A stretch of DNA of 64,000 nucleotides from Ramlibacter algicola (GTDB taxonomy: Bacteria; Pseudomonadota; Gammaproteobacteria; Burkholderiales; Burkholderiaceae_C): the NCBI RefSeq assembly GCF_016641735.1, contig NZ_JAEDAO010000001.1:3100001-3164000 (forward strand), in the 5' to 3' direction. A program made the position numbers and the translations under genes. Below, in pieces: positions 1-8,474 of this stretch; within the stretch, counting starts at the first letter, position 1; each line of letters opens with the position of its first letter. The notes beneath the pieces were generated by a model, which was given only the letters and a program-made list of their open reading frames with translations, was not told the DNA's origin and searched no databases.

Positions 1-65
1 TGGTTGCGCCACTCTTCCAGCGGCTTGGGCGCCGTCGTGTAGTGGCCGTGGCAGTCGATGATCAT
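1..65 (-). CDS. 4-oxalomesaconate hydratase-like amidohydrolase, N-terminus only
   Basis: Only the first 21 codons lie in the window; the gene runs off the left edge. They read MIIDCHGHYTTAPKPLEEWR. The metal-binding HGH near the N-terminus and the following YTTAPK are characteristic of the LigJ/GalB-type 4-oxalomesaconate hydratases of the amidohydrolase-2 family. These enzymes hydrate 4-oxalomesaconate in the protocatechuate 4,5-cleavage (or gallate) pathway. It begins 20 bp after the stop of the ModA-like gene on the same strand, so the two are probably co-transcribed. The family call rests on 21 residues only. Confidence 0.6.
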   Translation of the reverse strand, partial: MIIDCHGHYTTAPKPLEEWRN

Positions 66-84
66 TCTTTCGCTCTCCTCGGGG

Positions 85-771
85 TCAGGCCGGCTCCATG
101 CCGTGCCGTCGTTTGATGTCGGTGCTCGCCGGCGAGGCGAGGAACGCGAGCAGGTCCTGCGCGGCGTGCGCCTGCTGGCTGGTCGCGCACACCGCGCCGG
201 AAAAGATGGTCGTGATGCGCACCGGGTCGGGCAACGCGCCGAGCACGGTGATGCCGGCCAGGTCCTTCAGTTCGCTGGATTGCTGGAATCCCAGCGCCAC
301 CTTGCCGTCGGCCACGAGCGAGCCGACCGGCACGCCGGGCGGCGCCTGCACCGTGCGGGCCTGCATCTCGGCGGCGATACCCCAGCGCTCGAACAGCTTC
401 AGCAATGCGGTTCCGCTGGGGCCGGTCGAATAGCCGATGGTGGGCGCGGCGAGCACGGCGGCCTTCAACGCGTCTTCGCTGCCGATGTCGGGAGTCGCTG
501 CGCCGGCCTGCACGGCGACGGCCACTTCGGACCGGAACAGGTCCACGCGCGCGCCCGTGGCGTGGCCAGACGCCAGCAACTTGTCGATGGCCTCCGCGGC
601 GAGCAGCACGACGTCGAAGGTCTCGCCCGCCTGCACGCGCTTGGCCGCGTCGACGCCGCCGACCGATTCGATCCGCACCGGGCAGGTCGTCTGGCGCTCG
701 TACGCGACGGCGAGTTCGGCCAGGACGGCCCGCGTCGCCATCGACGAGATGCCTCGCAAGGGGATCAGCAT
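85..771 (-). CDS. ModA-like substrate-binding-fold protein without signal peptide
   Basis: 228 residues resembling the periplasmic molybdate-binding protein family (extracellular solute-binding type II fold), with the usual early GISSM segment, an AGETFDVVLLAAEAID region and a YSTGPSGTALLKLFERWG segment. The frame opens with MLIPLRGISSMATR, so there is no signal peptide or lipobox and no upstream in-frame ATG that would supply one; the protein should stay in the cytoplasm. No ModB or ModC partner is nearby. It faces a LysR gene across 100 bp and is followed by the ring-cleavage hydratase. Such stand-alone ModA-like proteins are common beside LysR genes in Comamonadaceae. The ligand is unknown; a sensor or small-molecule carrier is a guess. 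Confidence 0.75.
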   Translation of the reverse strand: MLIPLRGISSMATRAVLAELAVAYERQTTCPVRIESVGGVDAAKRVQAGETFDVVLLAAEAIDKLLASGHATGARVDLFRSEVAVAVQAGAATPDIGSEDALKAAVLAAPTIGYSTGPSGTALLKLFERWGIAAEMQARTVQAPPGVPVGSLVADGKVALGFQQSSELKDLAGITVLGALPDPVRITTIFSGAVCATSQQAHAAQDLLAFLASPASTDIKRRHGMEPA

Positions 772-871
772 GGACGCATTCTGGGCGGCGCCCCCCGCCG
801 GGCCAAGTTCCGGCCCCGGCTATCAGCTAGAACAAAGGGGCATGGCTGCAGGGCCCCACTACACTTTGGGC
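772..871. promoter_or_regulatory. divergent promoter region of ModA-like gene and lysR
   Basis: A 100-bp gap between two divergent genes, the arrangement in which LysR regulators normally bind. It contains CTATCAGCTA at 820-829, a 10-mer that recurs at 11703-11712 upstream of the HAAT receptor gene. No clear -35/-10 pair could be assigned by eye. Confidence 0.45.
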
Positions 872-1783
872 ATGGATTTGCGGCAGCTGGAGTACTTCGT
901 TCGCGTGGCCGAGCTCGGCAGCTTCACGCGGGCTGCCATCGAGCTCGACGTGGCGCAACCCGCCCTGAGCCGGCAGGTGCGGCTGCTCGAAGTCGAGCTG
1001 CGCCAGACCCTGCTGGTGCGCAACGGCCGCGGCGCCGTGCCCACCGAAGCGGGCAAGACGCTGCTGGAGCATGGCCGCGGCATCCTGCACCAGGTGCAGC
1101 GCGCCAAGGAGGACCTGGGGCGCCTGCGCGGTGGCCTGTCGGGCCGCGTCGCCGTCGGCCTGCCCAACAGCGTCGCGCGCGTGCTGACCGTGCCGCTCAC
1201 GCGCGCGTTCCGCGAGCAGATGCCGGACGCGCGGCTCTCGATCAGCGAAGGCCTCTCCCACTCGCTCGAAGCCGGCCTGGTGAGCGGCCGCCTCGACATC
1301 GCGGTCCTCTACAACGCGCAGACGACGCGCGAGCTCGATGCGACGGCGCTGATGGACGAGGAGTTGCTGCTGGTGCGCGCGCGGCCGCCCGGCCTGCACG
1401 AGGACCCGCCGCCCGGGCCGGTGACGCTGGACGACGTCGCCGGCTTGCCGCTCGTGATCCCCACGCGTCCGAACGCGATCCGCATGCACGTCGAGTCCGC
1501 GATGGCCGCCATCGGCCGCAAGCCCGAGGTCGCGCTCGAGATCGACGGCGTGCAGGCGATCCTGGACCTGGTGCGCGACGGCGCCGGCTGCGCGATCCTC
1601 TCGCGCAACGCCCTGCTCCATTCGCCGCGGCCGTCGGCGTTCACCGCGCAGCAGATCGGGTCGCCGCCGATGCACATCCGGCTGTCGCTGGCGACCAGCC
1701 TGCAGCGCCCTGCCACGCCGGTGCAGGAAGCGACGCTCAAGCTGATCCGCGACACGGCGCCGCAAGTGGTGCCGCACGCCTAG
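872..1783 (+). CDS. LysR-family transcriptional regulator
   Basis: 303 residues from the start MDLRQLEYFVRVAELGSF, the standard beginning of the family. The winged helix-turn-helix spans about residues 1-60, with the usual FTRAAIELDVAQPALSRQ recognition segment. A LysR substrate-binding domain follows from about residue 90 to 295. The frame is open further upstream, including an ATG at 842, but only the 872 start gives the canonical N-terminus. It is divergent from the ModA-like gene and the ring-cleavage hydratase, so it is a likely regulator of that operon. By analogy its inducer may be an aromatic-pathway intermediate, but nothing in the sequence identifies it. Confidence 0.93.
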   Translation: MDLRQLEYFVRVAELGSFTRAAIELDVAQPALSRQVRLLEVELRQTLLVRNGRGAVPTEAGKTLLEHGRGILHQVQRAKEDLGRLRGGLSGRVAVGLPNSVARVLTVPLTRAFREQMPDARLSISEGLSHSLEAGLVSGRLDIAVLYNAQTTRELDATALMDEELLLVRARPPGLHEDPPPGPVTLDDVAGLPLVIPTRPNAIRMHVESAMAAIGRKPEVALEIDGVQAILDLVRDGAGCAILSRNALLHSPRPSAFTAQQIGSPPMHIRLSLATSLQRPATPVQEATLKLIRDTAPQVVPHA

Positions 1784-1810
1784 CTCGTCATTCCCGCGGG
1801 GGCCTTCTTC

Positions 1811-1895
1811 GTCATCCCCGCGAAGGCGGGAATCCATCGCTTCCGCGTTCGACGCCGCCATGAAAGCGATGGGTCCCCGCCTCCGCGAAGACGAC
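1811..1895. repeat. paired palindromic repeat, family A
   Basis: Two hairpin-forming palindromes in inverted arrangement. The left one begins GTCATCCCCGCGAAGGCGGG and the right one ends with a CCCCGCCTCCGCGAAGACGAC-like sequence, separated by about 30 bp. A further half element (GTCATTCCCGC) sits at 1787-1797. The unit overlaps the open frame upstream of the aldo/keto reductase and encodes its spurious N-terminal residues MKAMGPRLREDDG. Confidence 0.8.
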
Positions 1896-1958
1896 GGCTG
1901 TCGCGTCCGATTCCTCCCCGTCGGCCCACGCCCGGCACGGGCGCTGCTACGCTGCCGC

Positions 1959-2843
1959 ATGCGCCGCCGCACCGCGCTCACGCTGCTGGGCTGGCCCGTG
2001 CTCGCGGGCGCGGCCGACGCTGCGCCGCTGGCGCGGCCGATCCCCTCGACCGGCGAGCAGCTGCCGCTCGTGGGCCTGGGCACCTGGATCACGTTCAACG
2101 TCGGCCGCGACCCGGTGGGGCGCCGGCAGTCGGCCGACGTCGTGCGGGCCTTCTTCGCCGCGGGCGGGCGGCTGATCGACTCGTCGCCCATGTACGGCTC
2201 GTCGCAGCCCGTGGTCGGCGAGGCGGTGCGGGGCCTGGGCATGCCCAAGGCGCTGTTCGCCGCCGACAAGGTCTGGACCTCGGGCGACGGCGAGGCGCAG
2301 GTGGAAGCGTCGCGCCAGCATTGGCAGGTGCCGCGCTTCGACCTGCTGCAGGTCCACAACCTGCTGGCCTGGGAGCGCCAGCTGCCGCTGCTGCAGGAGA
2401 TGAAGCGCGCCGGGCGCGTGCGCTACGTCGGCATCACGACCTCCGAAGGCCGGCGCCACGCCGAGTTCGAGAAGATCCTGCGCGGGCAGCGCCTCGACTT
2501 CATCCAGCTGACCTACAACCCGGTGGACCGCGAGGCCGACGAACGCCTGCTGCCCCTGGCGCGCGAGCGCGGCGTCGCAGTGCTGGTGAACCGGCCGTTC
2601 CAGGAAGGCGACCTGCTGCGGCGGCTGGCACGCCACCCCTTGCCGCCTTTCGCCGCCGACCTGCAGTGCACGAGCTGGGCGCAACTGGTGCTCAAGCACA
2701 TCGTCAGCCACCCGGCGGTGACGTGCGCGATCCCGGCGACCACCAGCGTCGCCCACGTGCGCGAGAACCTCGCGGCGGCCAGCGAGCCGCTGCCGGACGA
2801 GGCGACGCGCCAGCGCATCGCGCGCCACATCACGCGCCTGTGA
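1959..2843 (+). CDS. aldo/keto reductase, exported
   Basis: 294 residues. The start at 1959 gives MRRRTALTLLGWPVLAGAADAAP, a Tat-like signal peptide. The longer open frame from 1860 is repeat-derived and is rejected. The catalytic tetrad of the superfamily is visible as Asp74, Tyr79 (SSPMYGSS), Lys104 (AADKVW) and His133 (LQVHN), so it should be an active NAD(P)H-dependent oxidoreductase; the substrate is unknown. Three bases separate it from the DUF6064 gene, suggesting a small operon with the two following membrane-protein genes. Export before folding with NADPH would fit the Tat route. Confidence 0.88.
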   Translation: MRRRTALTLLGWPVLAGAADAAPLARPIPSTGEQLPLVGLGTWITFNVGRDPVGRRQSADVVRAFFAAGGRLIDSSPMYGSSQPVVGEAVRGLGMPKALFAADKVWTSGDGEAQVEASRQHWQVPRFDLLQVHNLLAWERQLPLLQEMKRAGRVRYVGITTSEGRRHAEFEKILRGQRLDFIQLTYNPVDREADERLLPLARERGVAVLVNRPFQEGDLLRRLARHPLPPFAADLQCTSWAQLVLKHIVSHPAVTCAIPATTSVAHVRENLAAASEPLPDEATRQRIARHITRL

Positions 2844-2846
2844 GCC

Positions 2847-3434
2847 ATGTCCGAGTGGTGGACCTACCGGCCGTCGGACTTCCTGATGTTCTCGGCCCGC
2901 AGCTGGGGCCGTCTGGTCGATGGCTGGAACATGGAGTTGTGGCCGCTGCAGCCGCTGCTCGTGCTGGCGGCCGTCGTTCTCGTCGCGACAACGGCGGTGC
3001 GCGGATCGACGCTGCAGGGCGCGATCACCGCCGTGCCGGCCCTCGCGTGGATCTGGGTCGCGTGGGCGTTCCTGTGGGAGCGGTTTTCCACCATCAACAC
3101 CGGCGCCTCGTGGATGGCCGCCGCCTTCGCGGTGCAGGCCGTGCTGCTGCTCGCCCTGGGCAGCGCGGCCGGCCCGGCGCCTTCGCGCGGACGCCGCCAG
3201 GCGGGACTCGTCATCGCCGCCGCCGCTGCGGTGGCGTCCCCCCTGCTCGCACCACTCGCGGGACATGGCTGGACGCGAGCCGAAGTCGCGGGCGCCCTCC
3301 CCGACCCGACCGCGCTGCTGACCGTGGGCCTGCTGCTCGCGCTGCCGCTGCGGCACCTGCGCTGGCTGCTGCCGATCCCCCTGCTCGCGCTGGCCGTCGG
3401 CTGGACGACCGCATGGCTCCTGTGGACCAAGTGA
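2847..3434 (+). CDS. DUF6064 family membrane protein
   Basis: 195 residues with about six hydrophobic segments. The N-terminus MSEWWTYRPSDFLMFSARSW matches the characteristic start of the DUF6064 family of small integral membrane proteins. No function is established for the family. It starts 3 bp after the aldo/keto reductase stop and is followed 40 bp later by the DUF456 gene. Cytoplasmic-membrane location is predicted from composition. Confidence 0.82.
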   Translation: MSEWWTYRPSDFLMFSARSWGRLVDGWNMELWPLQPLLVLAAVVLVATTAVRGSTLQGAITAVPALAWIWVAWAFLWERFSTINTGASWMAAAFAVQAVLLLALGSAAGPAPSRGRRQAGLVIAAAAAVASPLLAPLAGHGWTRAEVAGALPDPTALLTVGLLLALPLRHLRWLLPIPLLALAVGWTTAWLLWTK

Positions 3435-3474
3435 CGGCCGGCCGGCGCGCCGCCGCAGGTAGAGTGCCTGCGCC

Positions 3475-3957
3475 ATGAACACCAACGTCCTGTGGCTCCT
3501 GAGCACCGTGCTGATCGCCGCGGGGCTCGCGGGCATCGTGCTGCCGGCGCTGCCCGGCACGCTGCTCGTGCTGGCGGGCATCCTGCTGGGCGCCTGGATC
3601 GACGACTTCACCCGCGTCGGCTGGTTCGCCGTCAGCGTCGTCGTGGTGCTGGCCCTGCTCGCGTGGGCAATGGACTATGTCGCCGCGATGCTGGGCGCCA
3701 GGCGCGCCGGCGCCAGCAAGCAGGCGATCGTCGGCGCGGCGGTCGGCACCGTGGCCGGCCTGTTCATGGGGATCGTGGGCATCTTCATCATGCCGCTGGT
3801 GGGCGCCGCCGTCGGCGAGTACCTGGCCCGCCGCGACCACGGGCGCGCGCTGCACGTCGGCATCTCGACCTGGCTCGGCCTGATGGCCGGCATGCTGGCC
3901 AAGTTCGTGCTGGCCTTCATGATGATCGGGGTGTACGTGGTGGCGCTGATGTTCTGA
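3475..3957 (+). CDS. DUF456 family membrane protein
   Basis: 160 residues, four to five membrane segments and glycine-rich turns typical of DUF456: an N-terminal GLAGIVLPALPGTLLVLAG segment, then a central hydrophilic stretch (ARRAGASKQAIVGAAVGTVAG) and a C-terminal hydrophobic hairpin. The length matches the family. The function is unknown. It is the last gene of the aldo/keto reductase group and converges on the AEC transporter gene. Confidence 0.88.
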   Translation: MNTNVLWLLSTVLIAAGLAGIVLPALPGTLLVLAGILLGAWIDDFTRVGWFAVSVVVVLALLAWAMDYVAAMLGARRAGASKQAIVGAAVGTVAGLFMGIVGIFIMPLVGAAVGEYLARRDHGRALHVGISTWLGLMAGMLAKFVLAFMMIGVYVVALMF

Positions 3958-4036
3958 GGGAACAGGCGGCCTGCCGCGAGCGGCTGTCCTGGTTCGTCGT
4001 TCCCGCGAACGCGGTGACGACAAGTCTCCTTCGCTT

Positions 4037-4993
4037 TCACCCGCGCAACGCCCACACCAGCCCGGTCAACGTGAAGAACCCCGCCACCGTCGTTCCCAGC
4101 TGCGCCGCCGCGGCCATCGAGTCGTGGCCGTGCTTCTGGGCGAGGATGGGGTAGATCCCGAGCATCGGCACGGCGGCCATCACGACGACGGCCACCTGCA
4201 GCTCGCGCTGCATCGGCGGCAGCAGCCACACCAAGGCCAGCGTCGCCAGCGGATGGAACAGCAGCTTGCCCAGGGCGATCACGGTGACGTCGCGCCACAG
4301 CCTGCCGATGTGGATGCCCGCCAGCGAGCCGCCGATCACCATCAGCGACACGGCCGCCGTCGACATCGCGAACAGGTTGACCGCCTTCGCGACTGGTTCG
4401 GGCAGTTGCCAGCCGAACAGCGAGAACACGAAGCCGGCGACGATGCCGTGGATCATGGGGTTGCGCACGAGGCCGCGGCCCGACTGCGCCAGCGCGGCCC
4501 GAATGCGCTCGCCACGCGTGCTGCCCGCAGGGGCGTCGCCCGTGTCGCTGTCGGCGATGGCCAGTGCCAAGGGCAGCAGCAGGAAGTTCTCCACGATCAT
4601 CGCCAGCGCCAGGCCGACGCCCGCCGTCGCGCCGCCGAACAGCTGCGCGACCAGCGGGAAGCCGATGAAGCCGCTGTTCGGGCACGACATGCCCATGCCG
4701 CTGATCGCCGACGCGGAGATCGACTTGCCGGTGACCTTGCGCGCCCACACGATGCCGAACGCCATCGCGACCAGCGCCCCGCCCGCATAGGCCACGATGA
4801 ACACGGGGTTGAGCACCTCGCCGACGCTGCGCTGCGACAGCGCGTTGAACAGCAGCGCCGGCAATGCCAGGTGGATCACGTACTTGCCGAAGATCCGCAT
4901 CTCGGCGCGCTGGAACAGCCCGCCACGCGTGGCGACGTAGCCCGCCGCGAGGACCAGGTAGATCGGCCCGGTGATCGCGAGGACCGATCCCAT
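4037..4993 (-). CDS. AEC-family (auxin efflux carrier type) transporter
   Basis: 318 residues with about ten membrane helices. The family pattern is visible: an N-terminal GPIYLVLAAGYVATR segment, a central SCPNSGFIGFPLVAQLFGG signature and a C-terminal LTGLVWALRG. The start codon overlaps the upstream stop as ATGA, indicating translational coupling to the DUF1932 dehydrogenase. Members move organic acids such as malate or malonate. Its position at the end of the Bug receptor/dehydrogenase group suggests transport of a carboxylic acid, which is inference. Confidence 0.9.
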   Translation of the reverse strand: MGSVLAITGPIYLVLAAGYVATRGGLFQRAEMRIFGKYVIHLALPALLFNALSQRSVGEVLNPVFIVAYAGGALVAMAFGIVWARKVTGKSISASAISGMGMSCPNSGFIGFPLVAQLFGGATAGVGLALAMIVENFLLLPLALAIADSDTGDAPAGSTRGERIRAALAQSGRGLVRNPMIHGIVAGFVFSLFGWQLPEPVAKAVNLFAMSTAAVSLMVIGGSLAGIHIGRLWRDVTVIALGKLLFHPLATLALVWLLPPMQRELQVAVVVMAAVPMLGIYPILAQKHGHDSMAAAAQLGTTVAGFFTLTGLVWALRG

Positions 4994-5895
4994 CAGCCCT
5001 TCTTGCGCGCGGCGATCAGCGCATCGGCATAGGCCTGCCAGGGCGCGTCCTTCGGCACGTCCTGGAACACCCCGGCGGCGGCCGCGTCGGCGACCCATTG
5101 GTGCTTCTGCGCGATGGCGCTGGCCATGAAGGGTTCGAAGCCCGCCTCGCGCACGGTGGTGGCCGATTCGCGCATCTCCTCGGCGCGGCGCTTGCCATGC
5201 TGCGCGACGCGGCTGAAGAAGTACGCACCCTGCTGCGGCCAGTCGATCGAGGGGAAGGTCTCGGCCAGCGTGGGCAGCACGTGGTCTTCGACGCCGTACT
5301 GGCGCGCCGTCGAATAGCTCTCGATGACCAGCGCCTCCAGGCCCTTGATCATCACGCTGCGGCACATCTTGATCGCGCTCGCGACGCCCAGCTTGGGTGA
5401 CACCGCCTTCGCGTCCATGCCCCAGCCTTGCAGCAAGGTCGCCAGCGCTTGCGCCTGTGCGCCGCCGAGCAGCATCGGCACGCGGATGCCGTACGGTGGC
5501 ACCGAGGTCATCACGCCCGCCTCCACGTAGTGCGCGCCGCGCGCATCGACCAACGCAGCGGCTTGCTGCTTGGTGCCCGGCGAGGCGGAATTCAGGTCGA
5601 GGAACACCGTGCCAGGACGCAGGAAGGGCGCGGCCTCCCGCGCGACCGCGAGTGTGTTCGACGCCGTGACGGCGGAGATCACGAGGTCGCTCGCCTCGCA
5701 CAGCGCCTGCATCGACGGCTGCGCCGTGATACCGGCCTGCTGTGCATGCGCCAGTTCGCGCTCGCGCTGCGCGGCCTGCGTGAACTTGAGGTCCCAGGCG
5801 GCGACCTGCTGGATGCCGGGCTTGTCCTTCAGGCCGGCGCTGAAGATCTTGCCGACTTCGCCGTAGCCGATGAGGCCGATGCGTTGGATCTGCAT
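4993..5895 (-). CDS. NAD(P)-dependent dehydrogenase, beta-hydroxyacid type with DUF1932 domain
   Basis: 300 residues. The N-terminal Rossmann domain has GYGEVG at residues 10-15 (RIGLIGYGEVGKIFSAGL), and the C-terminal half resembles DUF1932, as in 6-phosphogluconate/3-hydroxyisobutyrate dehydrogenase relatives. A Lys in the LGVASAIKMCRSVMIKGLEAL helix is in the place of the family's catalytic lysine. It lies between a Bug receptor gene (9 bp upstream) and an AEC transporter (overlapping), so the three probably handle one hydroxy-acid substrate. Genes of this type are also found in protocatechuate 4,5-cleavage clusters. The substrate is unknown. Confidence 0.85.
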   Translation of the reverse strand: MQIQRIGLIGYGEVGKIFSAGLKDKPGIQQVAAWDLKFTQAAQRERELAHAQQAGITAQPSMQALCEASDLVISAVTASNTLAVAREAAPFLRPGTVFLDLNSASPGTKQQAAALVDARGAHYVEAGVMTSVPPYGIRVPMLLGGAQAQALATLLQGWGMDAKAVSPKLGVASAIKMCRSVMIKGLEALVIESYSTARQYGVEDHVLPTLAETFPSIDWPQQGAYFFSRVAQHGKRRAEEMRESATTVREAGFEPFMASAIAQKHQWVADAAAAGVFQDVPKDAPWQAYADALIAARKKG

Positions 5896-5904
5896 GGTGG
5901 GGTC

Positions 5905-6870
5905 CTACTGTTTGGGAATGCGCGCACGCTCGATCACGTCGGACCAGCGGCGGATGTCGGCGGCCAGGTGCTCGCGCAGCTGCGCGGGGGTGCTGCCTTG
6001 CGGTCGGAGGTTGAGGTCGGCCAGCTTGCGCTGCACGTCGGGCAGCGCGAGGGCCTTGTTCACTTCGGCGTTCAGGCGGTCGACGATCGCGGCCGGCGTG
6101 CGCGCCGGCACGGCAAGTCCGTTCCATGAACTGGCCTGGAAGGTCGCGAGCGAGCCGCCCGCTTCACGCGCGGCCGGCACCTGCGGCAGTTGCGGCGCGC
6201 GCTTGTCACCGAAGACGGCGATGGCGCGCAGCGCCCTGGACTGGATCTGCCCGAGCAGCGGCCCGAGGATGTCGACCTGCGCATCGACCTGCCCGGCCCG
6301 CACCGCGGTGATCACCGGCGGCGTGCCGTTGAACGGCACCACCTGCGCGTCGATGCCGGCGCTGGCCTTGAACAGCTCCGCCGCCAGGTGCTGCGTGGTG
6401 CCGACTTGCGGCGTGCCGATGTTCAGCTTGCCCGGGTTGGCGCGCGCCCACGCGAGCAGGTCCTGCAGCGAACCGAAGCGGCCGCCCTCGGCAACCGTGA
6501 GGACGAGGTCGAAGGTCGCCAGCAGCGAGACGGGCGCGAAGTCCTTCAGCGCATCGAACGGTAGCGACTTGAACAGCGAGGCGCTGACGGCCGTGCCGCT
6601 GGAGACGAGGAGCAGCGTGTGCCCGTCCGGCTCCGCGCGCGCGACGAGCTCACCGGCGACGACACCGCCGGCGCCCGGCCGGTTGTCGACCACGACCGGC
6701 TGGCCGAGCGTGGCACCGATCGCCTGACCAATGGTCCGCGCCGTGATGTCTGCCGCGCCACCCGGTGCATTCGGCACGACCAGCCGCAGCGGTCGCACCG
6801 GAAACCTGTCCTGCGCGCGGGCGACGAGGGGCAGCGTGGCTGCGATCAGGAGCGTGCGGCGATCGAACAT
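5905..6870 (-). CDS. Bug-family tripartite tricarboxylate transporter substrate-binding protein
   Basis: 321 residues. The start at 6870 gives the signal peptide MFDRRTLLIAATLPLVARAQ; an in-frame ATG 54 bp upstream would bury it and is rejected. Family landmarks are the PLRLVVPNAPGGAADITAR first strand and loop, VVDNRPGAGG, and IGTPQVGTTQHLAAELF. Bug proteins are periplasmic receptors for carboxylates. No TctA/TctB membrane partner is present in this window, as usual for the many orphan Bug genes of betaproteobacteria. It leads the dehydrogenase and AEC transporter genes and follows livF after a 145-bp gap. Confidence 0.92.
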   Translation of the reverse strand: MFDRRTLLIAATLPLVARAQDRFPVRPLRLVVPNAPGGAADITARTIGQAIGATLGQPVVVDNRPGAGGVVAGELVARAEPDGHTLLLVSSGTAVSASLFKSLPFDALKDFAPVSLLATFDLVLTVAEGGRFGSLQDLLAWARANPGKLNIGTPQVGTTQHLAAELFKASAGIDAQVVPFNGTPPVITAVRAGQVDAQVDILGPLLGQIQSRALRAIAVFGDKRAPQLPQVPAAREAGGSLATFQASSWNGLAVPARTPAAIVDRLNAEVNKALALPDVQRKLADLNLRPQGSTPAQLREHLAADIRRWSDVIERARIPKQ

Positions 6871-6887
6871 GGGTGGAAGGCGGGCAT

Positions 6888-6998
6888 CCGAACGCAGAGG
6901 ACGCAGAGCAAGCGCAGAGGACACGGAAGAAGCATTTCAACCATTTTCTTTGAATTCTTCTGCGTTCCCTGCGCTTGCTCCGTGTCCTCTGCGTTCGG
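6888..6998. repeat. 111-bp imperfect inverted repeat with AT-rich centre
   Basis: The left arm begins CCGAACGCAGAGGACGCAGA and the right arm is its near-complement, ending GTGTCCTCTGCGTTCGG. Each arm is about 45 bp with scattered mismatches, around a short AT-rich centre (about 6937-6952, CATTTCAACCATTTTCTTTG region). It fills the gap between livF and the Bug receptor gene. The arm is itself built from GCAGAGGAC-type units. It could act as a transcription or mRNA-processing barrier between the two transport gene sets. Confidence 0.85.
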
Positions 6999-7015
6999 CT
7001 GTTCTGCCCCCGCTT

Positions 7016-7712
<697 letters not shown>

Positions 7713-7720
<8 letters not shown>

Positions 7721-8474
7721 GCGCTTCCTCGCCGTGGCCCAGGTAGACCTCGCGCACGCGCGGATCGGCCGCGATCTCGTCGGGCGTGCCTTCGGTCAGC
7801 ACCGCGCCGTTCACCAGCACCGTCATGCGGCGCGCGAAGCTGAAGACCAGGTCCATGTCGTGCTCGATCAGCAGCACCGACACGTCGGCCGGCAGCGCGG
7901 CGACCGTCTGCAGGATGTCCTCGCGTTCCCCGGCCGGCACGCCCGCGACGGGTTCGTCCAGCAGCAGCACGCGCGGCTCGCATGCCAGCGCGATCGCGAT
8001 TTCCAGCAGGCGGCGCTTGCCGTACGCGAGGTGCTCGGTGGGGACGTCCTTCACCTCGGCGAGGCGGAACTGCTCCAGCAACTGGCTGGCGCGCATCACC
8101 ACTTCTTCGTCACGGCCCAGCGGCTGCCAGAACCGCGCGCCCTGCCTGCGCTGCTGCGCGATGACCAGCGCCAGCGTCTGCAGCGGCGTCATGGACGGGA
8201 ACAGCTGGTTGATCTGGAACGTGCGCACCAGGCCGCGGTGCACGCGCTTGTGCGGCGCCAGTTTGGAGATGTCCTCGCCTTCCAGCGCGATGCGGCCCGA
8301 GGTCGGCTCCAGCACGCCGGTGAGCAGGTTCACCAGCGTCGTCTTGCCGGCGCCGTTCGGCCCGATCAGCGCATGCCGCGCGCCGCGCTCCAGCCGCAGC
8401 GTCACGTCGTCGGTGGCCGTGATGCCGCCGAAGCGCTTGACGAGGCGCTCGCAGGTGAGGACGTGGTCAGGCAT
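7713..8474 (-). CDS. livG: HAAT ABC transporter ATP-binding protein LivG
   Basis: 253 residues. Walker A is GPNGAGKT near residues 37-44, followed by LVNLLTGVLEPTSGRI. The signature region is HLAYGKRRLLEIAIAL and Walker B is VLLLDEPVAGV, all of the LivG subfamily type. It overlaps both neighbours by 8 bp (livF downstream, livM upstream), so it is translationally coupled. It forms the ATPase pair with LivF on the cytoplasmic face of the LivHM permease. Confidence 0.93.

Noticed and set aside
58..1863. Long plus-strand open frame (601 codons) across the ModA-like and LysR genes
   Set aside because: Arg/Ala/His-rich shadow typical of high-GC DNA; the LysR frame and the minus-strand ModA-like frame explain the region.
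1860..1958. N-terminal extension of the aldo/keto reductase frame (MKAMGPRLREDDG...)
   Set aside because: Encoded by a palindromic repeat; the downstream ATG gives a proper signal peptide.
6888..6998. CRISPR-like array from the GCAGAGGAC repeats
   Set aside because: Only an inverted repeat with short internal units; no regular spacers and no cas genes.
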